This document shows, piece by piece, positions 1 to 8,721 of a stretch of DNA of 38,086 bases. The first letter of the stretch is position 1; the number at the start of each line of letters is the position of its first letter. Source of the DNA: an uncultured Fidelibacterota bacterium (lineage in GTDB: Bacteria > Fidelibacterota > Marinisomatia > Marinisomatales > UBA1611); NCBI GenBank assembly GCA_902562835.1, contig CACEUX010000016.1, positions 1 through 38,086 of the forward strand, read 5' to 3'. Position numbers and translations under genes: made by a program. The notes under the pieces are model-generated. The model was not told the origin of the DNA, did not search any database, and saw only the letters and a list, made by a program, of their open reading frames with translations.

Positions 1-15
1 GGACAGAGATAAAAA

Positions 16-1029
16 TTAAAATTTCAGTCCAATGGCTAGCTGGTTTGTATAATTCAGAATATCATAGTCAACGAATGCATAATCAATGGTCAATGCCCAT
101 TTACCCAAGCGAACATTCGCCCCCGCACCTAGACTTAAACCTGCAGTATCATGATTAAGGTGTGTCCCCGCTCTTAAGAAAGCAAGATTTTGCCAACCAT
201 ATTCCAGCCCCATACTTCCATAGACAACATAATCGCTGGGTTTGATACCATCTACGCTAACGATCAAGCTATGCTTATCATTCTTTAAAAATGGACTCTC
301 AGGACCCATTACCTTATTCTCTATGCCTAGCCTGAATGTAAGTGGTAAGGGAAACTTATCTGTGATCCTCTGCAAACTACCATCTACATCAATGGTATCT
401 GCAACCTGTACACTCAGATCCTCACCTGTATATTGTACTTCAGGACCAAAATTAGTAATACTCATACCCAGGACCGTATTATAAATACCCGTCTGAAAAT
501 TAGAACCAATATCATAAGAGATCGTCTGCATTTGGGTCTCAGCTATCTTATCGCTGATATAGTTGAGTGATCCCCCTACTTTTAAACGATCCGTAAGATT
601 GCGAGCAAAGGTCGCCCTTGCAGATAGCGATAAAACCTTAAAATCCTCACCAGTTCCATCTGGGAATAATTCTGTTGTTACCTCCATAGGACCGCTATCA
701 AGATAAAATAAATGAAGGCCTGCAAAATTAGATGGGCCCATTCGTGTACCATAGGTTAGAACACCATGTGTGATACCTGCTAGGTAACTAACTTGAGAAA
801 AATATGCCTCACTTTTCTCAATATAACCAATACTCGCAGGGTTATAGGGTATACCTGAGACGCCACGACCTGATGCAACAAAAGAACCACCCATGCCAAT
901 CGCTCGAGCGGAAGTCTCTAACTTTAAAAAACCACCGGCTGCTGTAGCCACTTTAGTGACCACATCAGGGATATCACGGTATTGACCTAATAGCAAAACA
1001 GGAAAAAGAAGTATCAGTATTCTCTTCAT
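16..1029 (-). CDS. PorV/PorQ-like outer-membrane barrel, copy 1
   Basis: A 337-residue protein with a short signal peptide (about residues 1-15), then the ARAIGMGGSF and NPASIGY motifs near residues 42-68 that mark PorV/PorQ (OMPP1/FadL-like) barrels. The rest alternates like beta-strands and ends in an aromatic residue (GLKF), as barrels do. In Bacteroidetes, PorV is the outer-membrane shuttle of type IX secretion; assigning that role here is inference. It is the last gene of the operon inside the window. Its ATG overlaps the TGA of secreted protein A (ATGA), so the two are probably translationally coupled. The protein is identical to the copy at 4541-5554. The stop here is TAA rather than TGA, just at the edge of the identical DNA. 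Confident on family, moderate on a secretion role. Confidence 0.8.
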   Translation of the reverse strand: MKRILILLFPVLLLGQYRDIPDVVTKVATAAGGFLKLETSARAIGMGGSFVASGRGVSGIPYNPASIGYIEKSEAYFSQVSYLAGITHGVLTYGTRMGPSNFAGLHLFYLDSGPMEVTTELFPDGTGEDFKVLSLSARATFARNLTDRLKVGGSLNYISDKIAETQMQTISYDIGSNFQTGIYNTVLGMSITNFGPEVQYTGEDLSVQVADTIDVDGSLQRITDKFPLPLTFRLGIENKVMGPESPFLKNDKHSLIVSVDGIKPSDYVVYGSMGLEYGWQNLAFLRAGTHLNHDTAGLSLGAGANVRLGKWALTIDYAFVDYDILNYTNQLAIGLKF

Positions 1030-1053
1030 CGTATCACCGCAAATTTGCCAATA
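18..1053. repeat. 1036-bp direct repeat, copy 1
   Basis: This matches 4543-5578 at a constant offset of 4525. It spans the whole PorV-like gene plus the last eight codons of the gene before it (encoding IGKFAVIR). The match ends inside the PorV stop codon on one side (TAA here, TGA in copy 2) and at base 1053 on the other (next base t here, a in copy 2). No difference was seen by eye. Confidence 0.9.
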
Positions 1054-4000
1054 TGGTACTGGGTCTTTTTAGTAAGTCTTTTATTATCGTATTTGCTGTT
1101 TGAATAATAATCATTTTCTAAACTGCCTTGAATATCACCTTCATCATCATATGTATCAATACAATATTCTTTTTCTTCTGGGAACTCGATCACATATAAA
1201 TATAGCCCTGGTGCTATCTCAGGACCATCCTGGTTTCTACCGGTTCTTAAGTTCCACCAGGCATTACCATCGAATTGTTCCTGATGTTCAAAGGAGGTCA
1301 CGTGTTCACCTGAAATGGTATATATTGATATGAGACATTCTTTTGGCAAATGAGTAAATCGAATCCTACGCTGGTTTGGGGTCTCATTAAATCTTGAGCT
1401 AGCTTTGTATGGATTAGGAACAACCTTAATAGAATCGAGGCATAGAGTATCGGGTATGCCAACCTCTTCACCCAATTTAGACATATCTGAGAACCAATTA
1501 TCACCATCAACAAATAATTTATGTGGTTTGACCAAGAGTTGCTCACCGCCTTTCCAGGGATAAGCTGGCCTCCAAGGATTGTTTCTTGATCCATCGTCAT
1601 CTTGATCTGAAAAAACAGACTGAGGTTTAGTACCAGGATCTGTTGGAACTTTAGCATGCCATAAGGTTCCTTGGTAGAAAACAGTATCCCCCTGATTGTA
1701 ACCTTTAACATCATCATAGGCCTTCCTATTTTTCTCACTATTTGGAATAGGAAGAAATAGGTCCATATTATAATTATATGCCTCTACCCATGCACCAGCA
1801 ATTCTGAGCGAATCTTTGATCATGAAAATATCTTCGCCAGGCGTCCATACATAGTCTGCGGCTCCATTACCATAATCGATTGGAGACGCATCTTCAGACC
1901 CATAGTCATTACATAGAAGGCCAACTTGTTTACCAGTATAGACATTGGTTATCTTAAATGGGAAATACATTTTGCCTGGGCCGGAGGTATTAGTGATAGA
2001 TATTGCCGTACCACTATCTGGCTCAGAAAAGAATTCTAGCTTATAGTCGAAATTCAATCTTCTAAGGTAACTGGTTACATTTGTATAGGATAGAGATGGT
2101 AAAACTGAGAAATACAGATTATAAACCTTAGCACTGTCCATAGCAACACTATCCGGACTTGACCATGACCATAATAATGTATCAATGGCTACAGGAGGAA
2201 CTGCAGATACATCCAGAGGAATTTTATTTTTGATCTTAAAGCGAATACCTTTGAACTGATCACTCCATCTACCCACAGAGGTTATAATATCATAATTTGG
2301 TACAACGTATGACCCATTTTCATAAATTGTACCTGGTAGACCAGAGATCGAATCCTTTTCAAAAAAGTTTAGATTTTCCTCATAATATGTTACAGTAGAA
2401 GTAGGGAGACCTGAGCTATCTTGAACAACATATCCAAACACACGCGGATCTTCACAAGCCATGCCATCTACTGCAGAACTACTCTGGTCTGCTTCTATTT
2501 CATATTTAATTTTATCTTGAACAATTTTTGTTCTATCAACAATAAAGTAGTCTCTGTCTCCTGTGCCTACATTAAAAATATCTGAAGTAAATAGAGCTTC
2601 AATATCACTGGCGTCCGGGAAAGAGATATCCAGTGCTGTATAGCCTGGAACAACTGTGATAAAATTATGATCACCTGAATCACCTCTTGCTGATTCTAGA
2701 AAAGGATAACCTCTTAACGGGTTCGCATCTTTTCTGATCCAATTACCAGCTTCATCGTAAAAGTCTACTGAGTCAGGGCCATAAAATTCACCAGGATTAG
2801 TAACAGGCCAGATAGTATCAGCGTTGAAGATACCTGATGAGTCGGTCTCTGTGAGAGATAGTTGAAACCTAGGTAAACCCATATCATAAGCTGTTACACT
2901 GTAGGTATACTCCACTCCGTCGATCACATTTGAATCAACATATGAATACTCTAATCCAGTATTACTTCCAAGAGTGAATCGAGGCAGGTATGGATCTAAA
3001 CCAGCAATTGATGTTTGCCGAGTTTCTTCTGATTCACATTCACCATTATGGTCATAGATGCAATGAAAAAAGTCTTCTTCATAATCGAAGTCAAATTGCG
3101 CGTAAGGAATCCAGCCAACAAATTCACCATTAAAATCATATAGTTTATCATTGTCGCCTCCCCAGGTTATCCCACCATCAATTGAACGATATAGCTTATA
3201 CCCTTCAAAATCTGAGTAACCCGTTAAAGAATCATATGAGGCCTCTGATGACGCATCCCAAGATACAAGCACCTGACCATGACTTGCAACTGCATAAACT
3301 GCTGGACTTACAGGTGCAGAAAAATCACTAAAAATAACCTCAACAGTATCATAACTGATGGCATTCTCACTATCCATTACCTTTAGACTATACATGTAAT
3401 TAGAATAGCGACTGATCGGGTCTAGATCTGATACTGAAATAGTAGGGTCTGATACGATCGATCCGCTTGGGGTGGTCCATTCATAACTAACAGACTCTCC
3501 ATCTGGGTCAAATGAGCTCCCTGCGTCAAGAGTAATCGTCGATGATTCAAATTTAGCCACTCTTCTTGTCTCACCAGCATCTGCAACAGGACACAAGTTA
3601 GCCTGTATCGTGATATTAACAGTATCATGATCTGAGCAATAGCCATCATTCACCTCTAGTGCCACCCTGTAAGACGTGGCCTCACTTAAATCTAATGGAC
3701 TTATAACCATTGGTTTATTAGTATTTGCATCATTTATAGTCAGTCCATCCAAAGAGGTCCAATTATAAGTTAGTTCATTCCAGTTCACATCATAAGATTG
3801 TGAGGCAGTGAGTGAGAATTGGTATTCACAGGTATTAATATCACTACCCGCATTGGATATAGGGGCATCATTATCTAGGTAGAAAACCTTAACGGTATCA
3901 GAGACACTTTGCACCGCATCAGACACCGTGAGTTTAAATGAAAAAATTTGATCTTGATCGGTCGTAGGAAAGTTGAAAACCGCTACAACTGAATCCGAAA

Positions 4001-4544
4001 CACTGAAATTACTATCAAACCCATCTAGAGATGTCCATTGATAAGTGATCGATTCATCTTGAGGGTCTTCTGAATCAGATCCATCAAATTGCGCTGTGAA
4101 AACACAACCGTTACTGAGCGTTTGGTCATCACCCGCAACTGCTCTTGGACACATATTGGATTGAATAAATACAATTACAGTATCTAAATCTTCACAAGAC
4201 CCAGATTCATCATATATCCTAAGCTGGACATAAAATTCTGTATCTTCAGCCAATTCATCTGGATATTTGAAACGAGGATCGGCTTCATCGGACTGACTAT
4301 TAGTGATGACAAGAGATTCCTCATCGCTACCATCACCAACTACTGTGAGAACGGTCCATTCATAATTGACGTCGCCTTCTTCTACTGAAGAACCAGTACC
4401 ATCAAGATGAGTATAATTAGATGATGATCCATCTCCATCACAGATGGAAATGTCATTACCAGCATTAGCACTACATTGGGCGTAGAGATAGCCTTGACCA
4501 ACAAACAGAATGATTGCCGAAAAAGTTAGAATTCGTTTTATCAA
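1026..4544 (-). CDS. Secreted multidomain protein A: PKD repeats, FN3-like domain, sorting tail
   Basis: A 1172-residue secreted protein. After a signal peptide (cleavage near YAQC, residue 23) come four PKD-like domains, about residues 24-130, 132-222, 227-315 and 318-405, each with an AGDD/AGSD-type start and a Y-x-W-T core. An FN3-like domain follows from about 410 (SWDASSEA...GYKLYRS). The last about 105 residues hold the VVPNPYK and IAPGLYLYVI motifs of a type IX-style sorting domain, ending GKFAVIR. It is paralogous to protein B in the FN3 and tail regions. The start is TTG at 4544, overlapping the TGA of the PorV copy upstream (TTGA); no ATG lies near the signal peptide. PKD and FN3 domains suggest adhesion or glycan or protein binding at the surface. 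No catalytic motif was recognised. Confidence 0.72.
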   Translation of the reverse strand: MIKRILTFSAIILFVGQGYLYAQCSANAGNDISICDGDGSSSNYTHLDGTGSSVEEGDVNYEWTVLTVVGDGSDEESLVITNSQSDEADPRFKYPDELAEDTEFYVQLRIYDESGSCEDLDTVIVFIQSNMCPRAVAGDDQTLSNGCVFTAQFDGSDSEDPQDESITYQWTSLDGFDSNFSVSDSVVAVFNFPTTDQDQIFSFKLTVSDAVQSVSDTVKVFYLDNDAPISNAGSDINTCEYQFSLTASQSYDVNWNELTYNWTSLDGLTINDANTNKPMVISPLDLSEATSYRVALEVNDGYCSDHDTVNITIQANLCPVADAGETRRVAKFESSTITLDAGSSFDPDGESVSYEWTTPSGSIVSDPTISVSDLDPISRYSNYMYSLKVMDSENAISYDTVEVIFSDFSAPVSPAVYAVASHGQVLVSWDASSEASYDSLTGYSDFEGYKLYRSIDGGITWGGDNDKLYDFNGEFVGWIPYAQFDFDYEEDFFHCIYDHNGECESEETRQTSIAGLDPYLPRFTLGSNTGLEYSYVDSNVIDGVEYTYSVTAYDMGLPRFQLSLTETDSSGIFNADTIWPVTNPGEFYGPDSVDFYDEAGNWIRKDANPLRGYPFLESARGDSGDHNFITVVPGYTALDISFPDASDIEALFTSDIFNVGTGDRDYFIVDRTKIVQDKIKYEIEADQSSSAVDGMACEDPRVFGYVVQDSSGLPTSTVTYYEENLNFFEKDSISGLPGTIYENGSYVVPNYDIITSVGRWSDQFKGIRFKIKNKIPLDVSAVPPVAIDTLLWSWSSPDSVAMDSAKVYNLYFSVLPSLSYTNVTSYLRRLNFDYKLEFFSEPDSGTAISITNTSGPGKMYFPFKITNVYTGKQVGLLCNDYGSEDASPIDYGNGAADYVWTPGEDIFMIKDSLRIAGAWVEAYNYNMDLFLPIPNSEKNRKAYDDVKGYNQGDTVFYQGTLWHAKVPTDPGTKPQSVFSDQDDDGSRNNPWRPAYPWKGGEQLLVKPHKLFVDGDNWFSDMSKLGEEVGIPDTLCLDSIKVVPNPYKASSRFNETPNQRRIRFTHLPKECLISIYTISGEHVTSFEHQEQFDGNAWWNLRTGRNQDGPEIAPGLYLYVIEFPEEKEYCIDTYDDEGDIQGSLENDYYSNSKYDNKRLTKKTQYHIGKFAVIR

Positions 4545-5554
4545 AATTTCAGTCCAATGGCTAGCTGGTTTGTATAATTCAGAATATCATAGTCAACGAA
4601 TGCATAATCAATGGTCAATGCCCATTTACCCAAGCGAACATTCGCCCCCGCACCTAGACTTAAACCTGCAGTATCATGATTAAGGTGTGTCCCCGCTCTT
4701 AAGAAAGCAAGATTTTGCCAACCATATTCCAGCCCCATACTTCCATAGACAACATAATCGCTGGGTTTGATACCATCTACGCTAACGATCAAGCTATGCT
4801 TATCATTCTTTAAAAATGGACTCTCAGGACCCATTACCTTATTCTCTATGCCTAGCCTGAATGTAAGTGGTAAGGGAAACTTATCTGTGATCCTCTGCAA
4901 ACTACCATCTACATCAATGGTATCTGCAACCTGTACACTCAGATCCTCACCTGTATATTGTACTTCAGGACCAAAATTAGTAATACTCATACCCAGGACC
5001 GTATTATAAATACCCGTCTGAAAATTAGAACCAATATCATAAGAGATCGTCTGCATTTGGGTCTCAGCTATCTTATCGCTGATATAGTTGAGTGATCCCC
5101 CTACTTTTAAACGATCCGTAAGATTGCGAGCAAAGGTCGCCCTTGCAGATAGCGATAAAACCTTAAAATCCTCACCAGTTCCATCTGGGAATAATTCTGT
5201 TGTTACCTCCATAGGACCGCTATCAAGATAAAATAAATGAAGGCCTGCAAAATTAGATGGGCCCATTCGTGTACCATAGGTTAGAACACCATGTGTGATA
5301 CCTGCTAGGTAACTAACTTGAGAAAAATATGCCTCACTTTTCTCAATATAACCAATACTCGCAGGGTTATAGGGTATACCTGAGACGCCACGACCTGATG
5401 CAACAAAAGAACCACCCATGCCAATCGCTCGAGCGGAAGTCTCTAACTTTAAAAAACCACCGGCTGCTGTAGCCACTTTAGTGACCACATCAGGGATATC
5501 ACGGTATTGACCTAATAGCAAAACAGGAAAAAGAAGTATCAGTATTCTCTTCAT
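4541..5554 (-). CDS. PorV/PorQ-like outer-membrane barrel, copy 2
   Basis: This encodes the same 337 residues as the gene at 16-1029, with matching DNA throughout as far as I can compare by eye. It sits between secreted proteins B and A. Its ATG overlaps the TGA of B (ATGA) and its own TGA overlaps the TTG of A (TTGA), so B, PorV and A are probably co-translated. Each large cargo-like protein is thus followed directly by a PorV-like barrel. One reading is that each barrel serves the cargo before it. Another is that the second copy exists for dosage. The identity of the copies argues against divergent cargo specificity. Confidence 0.8.
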   Translation of the reverse strand: MKRILILLFPVLLLGQYRDIPDVVTKVATAAGGFLKLETSARAIGMGGSFVASGRGVSGIPYNPASIGYIEKSEAYFSQVSYLAGITHGVLTYGTRMGPSNFAGLHLFYLDSGPMEVTTELFPDGTGEDFKVLSLSARATFARNLTDRLKVGGSLNYISDKIAETQMQTISYDIGSNFQTGIYNTVLGMSITNFGPEVQYTGEDLSVQVADTIDVDGSLQRITDKFPLPLTFRLGIENKVMGPESPFLKNDKHSLIVSVDGIKPSDYVVYGSMGLEYGWQNLAFLRAGTHLNHDTAGLSLGAGANVRLGKWALTIDYAFVDYDILNYTNQLAIGLKF

Positions 5555-5578
5555 CGTATCACCGCAAATTTGCCAATA
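4543..5578. repeat. 1036-bp direct repeat, copy 2
   Basis: Second copy of the repeat at 18-1053, in the same orientation, with protein A's unique sequence between them. The left edge falls at the first base of the PorV stop codon and the right edge within the C-terminal codons of protein B. No transposase, terminal inverted repeat or target duplication is visible at either edge. Confidence 0.9.
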
Positions 5579-8500
5579 AATGGGTCGCTTGATTGCCCAA
5601 CTTGTTCAACATGAAAAATATAAAGTCCTGGCGCGATCTCTTGGTTATTGATACTTCTCATATCCCACCATGCATTACCTGACTCAGTGTCATCATGTTC
5701 AATAGTACCTACAGCTTCTCCAGTCAATGTAAATATTCGAATGGTGCACTGAGCTGGCAGGTTTGTGAACCTGATCTGCCGCAAGTGCTCTCCCTCCTTA
5801 AAGCCCGAGTTTACTCTGTATGGGTTTGGTACAACGCCCACATCCCCTAAAGAGGCGACAGGCATTACTCCAGGGTAGACCTGTACAAAGTTTCGGTCTA
5901 AGACAGTGGTCCCTTTAGAGTTTTCAATGGATGCATAACCATCAGGGCTTGCCCATTGGTCAGGATTGGAATAATTTGTGTCGACCTGAACTACATATTG
6001 GCCATCGCCAACATCATTATAGATTTCTTCAAAAGGTGGCTCAACACCCATATCGTAGGCAACCACTGAGTAAGTATATTCCAAGCCGTCCACAACATTT
6101 TGATCTTTAAACATATAGTGCATTGTATCCCCGTTAACAACCACCGGTTCATCTAGTCTTATACTCTCAAAGCCTGTGTCATTACCAAGGCTGAACCAAG
6201 GGAAATAAGGATCCTGACCATTGATTGCATGCCCTCGTGACAATTCTTCAGGACAATCAAAACTTCTTTCGTAGACACAATGGAGAGAGTCTTCTTGCGC
6301 AGAGAGGTCATATTGCTGGTAGGGTCTCCAACCTGCAAAAATACCATCTGTATCATAGATCATGTCTTCTGCATTACCCCATGTATTGCCAGCATCTCCG
6401 CTCTTATATATTTTATAGCCCTCAAAATCTGCGTAACCAGTAACTACATCTCTGGACTCTTCAGCAGCGTCATCCCAGAAAATATTTACTTCACCCTGCC
6501 CAGTGACTGCATGCACAGTTGGCCTAGAGGGAGGTGTAAACCCTTGGTAACGTGAGTTATACATGACCTGTGCAAACCTTGCATTATTTATCAAATCTGT
6601 TTCAGTTTGTCCGAAAATAATACAGAATGAAAATGGAACCTCCCTACCTACAGGGAGATCAAAAGGTCCACAGCTCATTATTAGCACACAATCCAAACCT
6701 TCAGGGTCTCTTTCATAAACTGACTCTAATTTTAATCCCTCAACAGAATCGAAATGAGGATTTAATTCGTCGCCACTATCTGTTCCAGGATTTGGAGTAT
6801 GAAAATGCCAAGCTTTTTCACCTTCGCTTAGATTTGAGGTGTCCCCAACCATCAATTTGTATAGTATCTCTTCTTTATTTCTTGCAACTGGACAGCCTTC
6901 ATAGCCAGCATAACAACTACTTGAATTGGATTCAGGAGACACAACTCCAGGACGCTGGTACCAGTCTACCCAGTGCCAATCAGTCATTTTTAATGGCTCT
7001 CCTGGGAAAATATCGATTGTACCATCTAGGTCAAGGTCAACAGGATCTGTTGCTCTTGGCGAATCAAGTAACTGAGTAGCTACCACACCAAATTCATTTC
7101 CTGGATGAGATGTAACAGATGGTTCATCAAGTGTATATCCGGCGACTCCTGAAAGTCCATCGTGGTCGCCGATCATAGCCATACTAATCAACATACGATC
7201 ATTGTTCACTTCAAAGATCTCCCAATAGTACTTCATAAAATCATCGTCATTTGTATGTAAACCACCATTGTAGCCAGCCCAATCACCCATTAGGACATCA
7301 GCATCCATATAAAAACCCAGAGACATTCCGCTATAGTCAAATCCCTTGCCTCGATTGAGCTTTGTCCCATCCGGCATGATCATCGCCTCACCACATTCCT
7401 GATTGCCGTCTTTATCTAAAATTGGATTACCTTCCTCATCCTCTGCACACCAGTCGCCACTCTCATTACGCACTTTAACAGTAACGAACATAATATCTTC
7501 AGCATATGAGACACCGTAAGAATGAGCAGTCGCTTTGACACGGAGACCCATTGGATAACCTGTCTGCTCGTATTTATCATTGGTGTTGACATTGTTTGCT
7601 CTATGGGACCATCGATCATCAAACTCCATATAGACATCCATATCAGAAACAAATCTGCCAGGTACTTCTTCCCAGCAATTGGGATCTTTTCTTGAATAGG
7701 AGCAACCGGGAAGATTAACATTATAATCCTGTGACCACCATCCGGGCCAATATGATTCCATTAGACCAGTCGTCATATTCATGCTTGTAGGCCATGTATT
7801 GGAATACGCTGAATGAGCTAATACAGGGTAGGTATCATCACCAGAGACCCAAGGCGTATCCCCAAAAATATCACTTGCGTTGTATTCAGTCTGATGCGAA
7901 TTAGTTCTGGCCATTGTAGAAGCGTGCCAATCTGTTTTGTATTCTGTGCTGATAAAATGAGATTCAGCAGCATTTGCACCATAGTATACGTAATCATCAT
8001 CGTCTGTCCACTCTTCAAGATCTTCACCATAGTCATAAAAGTCGAATTGAGATTCTCTACTAATTAATGCAGGTCTAAGAGCCCAAGGATAAATAAAGCC
8101 AACTCTCGCAGTTGTTTTATTTGGGTCAGAATCCCCAAAAGTACTAAGCACGATCTTTCTATCCTCGTCATTAAAGTAATACTGGTTATTAGTATTGATA
8201 GCATCTACTGAGGAAACTTCATTATTCGGATTAAAAGACCCATCATCATTACCTAGGTCAAATAATATGCCTTTATAACTAGTGTCACCCGAAACTGGAT
8301 ACCAATCATCATATGCGCTTGAGGACTCCCATATGCTGTAAAGAGGAAACCCTTCTTCGTCAACCACTGTCTCTACATTTTCCCATAAAAAATGAGCAGT
8401 ATTCTTGTGCCCAGGTACAGCACCTATAAATGAAACGGCAGGTAAATATGAATAATCGCCCCAAATACCAGATGGGTGGACATCCCAATTGATAACACTA

Positions 8501-8721
8501 CCATAATTAGTTATGGCGCTTTTTACACGACCCTGGTCAATAAAGCCTTTTGCTCTGTCACTCATTGGATTAGTAGGAAATGGATTATCGCCAATTTTAG
8601 CTGTCGTAGTCCTTCTGAAGGGATCTGGCTGACTCGGCGCATCTTTAAGGCTACCATCTTTTGCCAAAATAATGGAAACCAGTATAAAGGTAATGGGTAT
8701 ATGTTTGAAAGTATTAGTCAA
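5551..8721 (-). CDS. Secreted protein B with FN3-like domain and sorting tail
   Basis: About 1056 residues. A signal peptide (hydrophobic ITFILVSIILA) leads into a large unrecognised N-terminal region of about 700 residues, rich in Trp, Tyr, Asp and Gly. An FN3-like segment follows near residues 730-830 (VNIFWDDAAEES...GYKIYKS). The last about 85 residues carry VVPNPYR and IAPGLYIFHV, ending GKFAVIR, as in protein A. The start is non-ATG: a TTG at 8721 has AAGGA six bases upstream (plus-strand 8728-8732), whereas a TTG at 8727 abuts that site, so 8721 is preferred. The start lies inside the end of the receptor gene. This is a probable cargo of the same export route as protein A. Its function is unknown. 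Confidence 0.7.
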   Translation of the reverse strand: MTNTFKHIPITFILVSIILAKDGSLKDAPSQPDPFRRTTTAKIGDNPFPTNPMSDRAKGFIDQGRVKSAITNYGSVINWDVHPSGIWGDYSYLPAVSFIGAVPGHKNTAHFLWENVETVVDEEGFPLYSIWESSSAYDDWYPVSGDTSYKGILFDLGNDDGSFNPNNEVSSVDAINTNNQYYFNDEDRKIVLSTFGDSDPNKTTARVGFIYPWALRPALISRESQFDFYDYGEDLEEWTDDDDYVYYGANAAESHFISTEYKTDWHASTMARTNSHQTEYNASDIFGDTPWVSGDDTYPVLAHSAYSNTWPTSMNMTTGLMESYWPGWWSQDYNVNLPGCSYSRKDPNCWEEVPGRFVSDMDVYMEFDDRWSHRANNVNTNDKYEQTGYPMGLRVKATAHSYGVSYAEDIMFVTVKVRNESGDWCAEDEEGNPILDKDGNQECGEAMIMPDGTKLNRGKGFDYSGMSLGFYMDADVLMGDWAGYNGGLHTNDDDFMKYYWEIFEVNNDRMLISMAMIGDHDGLSGVAGYTLDEPSVTSHPGNEFGVVATQLLDSPRATDPVDLDLDGTIDIFPGEPLKMTDWHWVDWYQRPGVVSPESNSSSCYAGYEGCPVARNKEEILYKLMVGDTSNLSEGEKAWHFHTPNPGTDSGDELNPHFDSVEGLKLESVYERDPEGLDCVLIMSCGPFDLPVGREVPFSFCIIFGQTETDLINNARFAQVMYNSRYQGFTPPSRPTVHAVTGQGEVNIFWDDAAEESRDVVTGYADFEGYKIYKSGDAGNTWGNAEDMIYDTDGIFAGWRPYQQYDLSAQEDSLHCVYERSFDCPEELSRGHAINGQDPYFPWFSLGNDTGFESIRLDEPVVVNGDTMHYMFKDQNVVDGLEYTYSVVAYDMGVEPPFEEIYNDVGDGQYVVQVDTNYSNPDQWASPDGYASIENSKGTTVLDRNFVQVYPGVMPVASLGDVGVVPNPYRVNSGFKEGEHLRQIRFTNLPAQCTIRIFTLTGEAVGTIEHDDTESGNAWWDMRSINNQEIAPGLYIFHVEQVGQSSDPFIGKFAVIR

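Noticed and set aside
242-484. 80-codon plus-strand frame, repeated at 4767-5009
   Set aside because: It recurs only because the PorV gene is duplicated. It is antisense to a well-supported gene and shows no protein-like features.
18-5578. Insertion sequence or transposon explaining the 1036-bp repeat
   Set aside because: The repeat contains only the PorV gene, with no transposase, terminal inverted repeats or target duplications at its edges.
6627-7079. 150-codon open frame on the plus strand
   Set aside because: It lies antisense inside secreted protein B, has no ribosome site or family features, and reads as a low-complexity shadow of the real frame.
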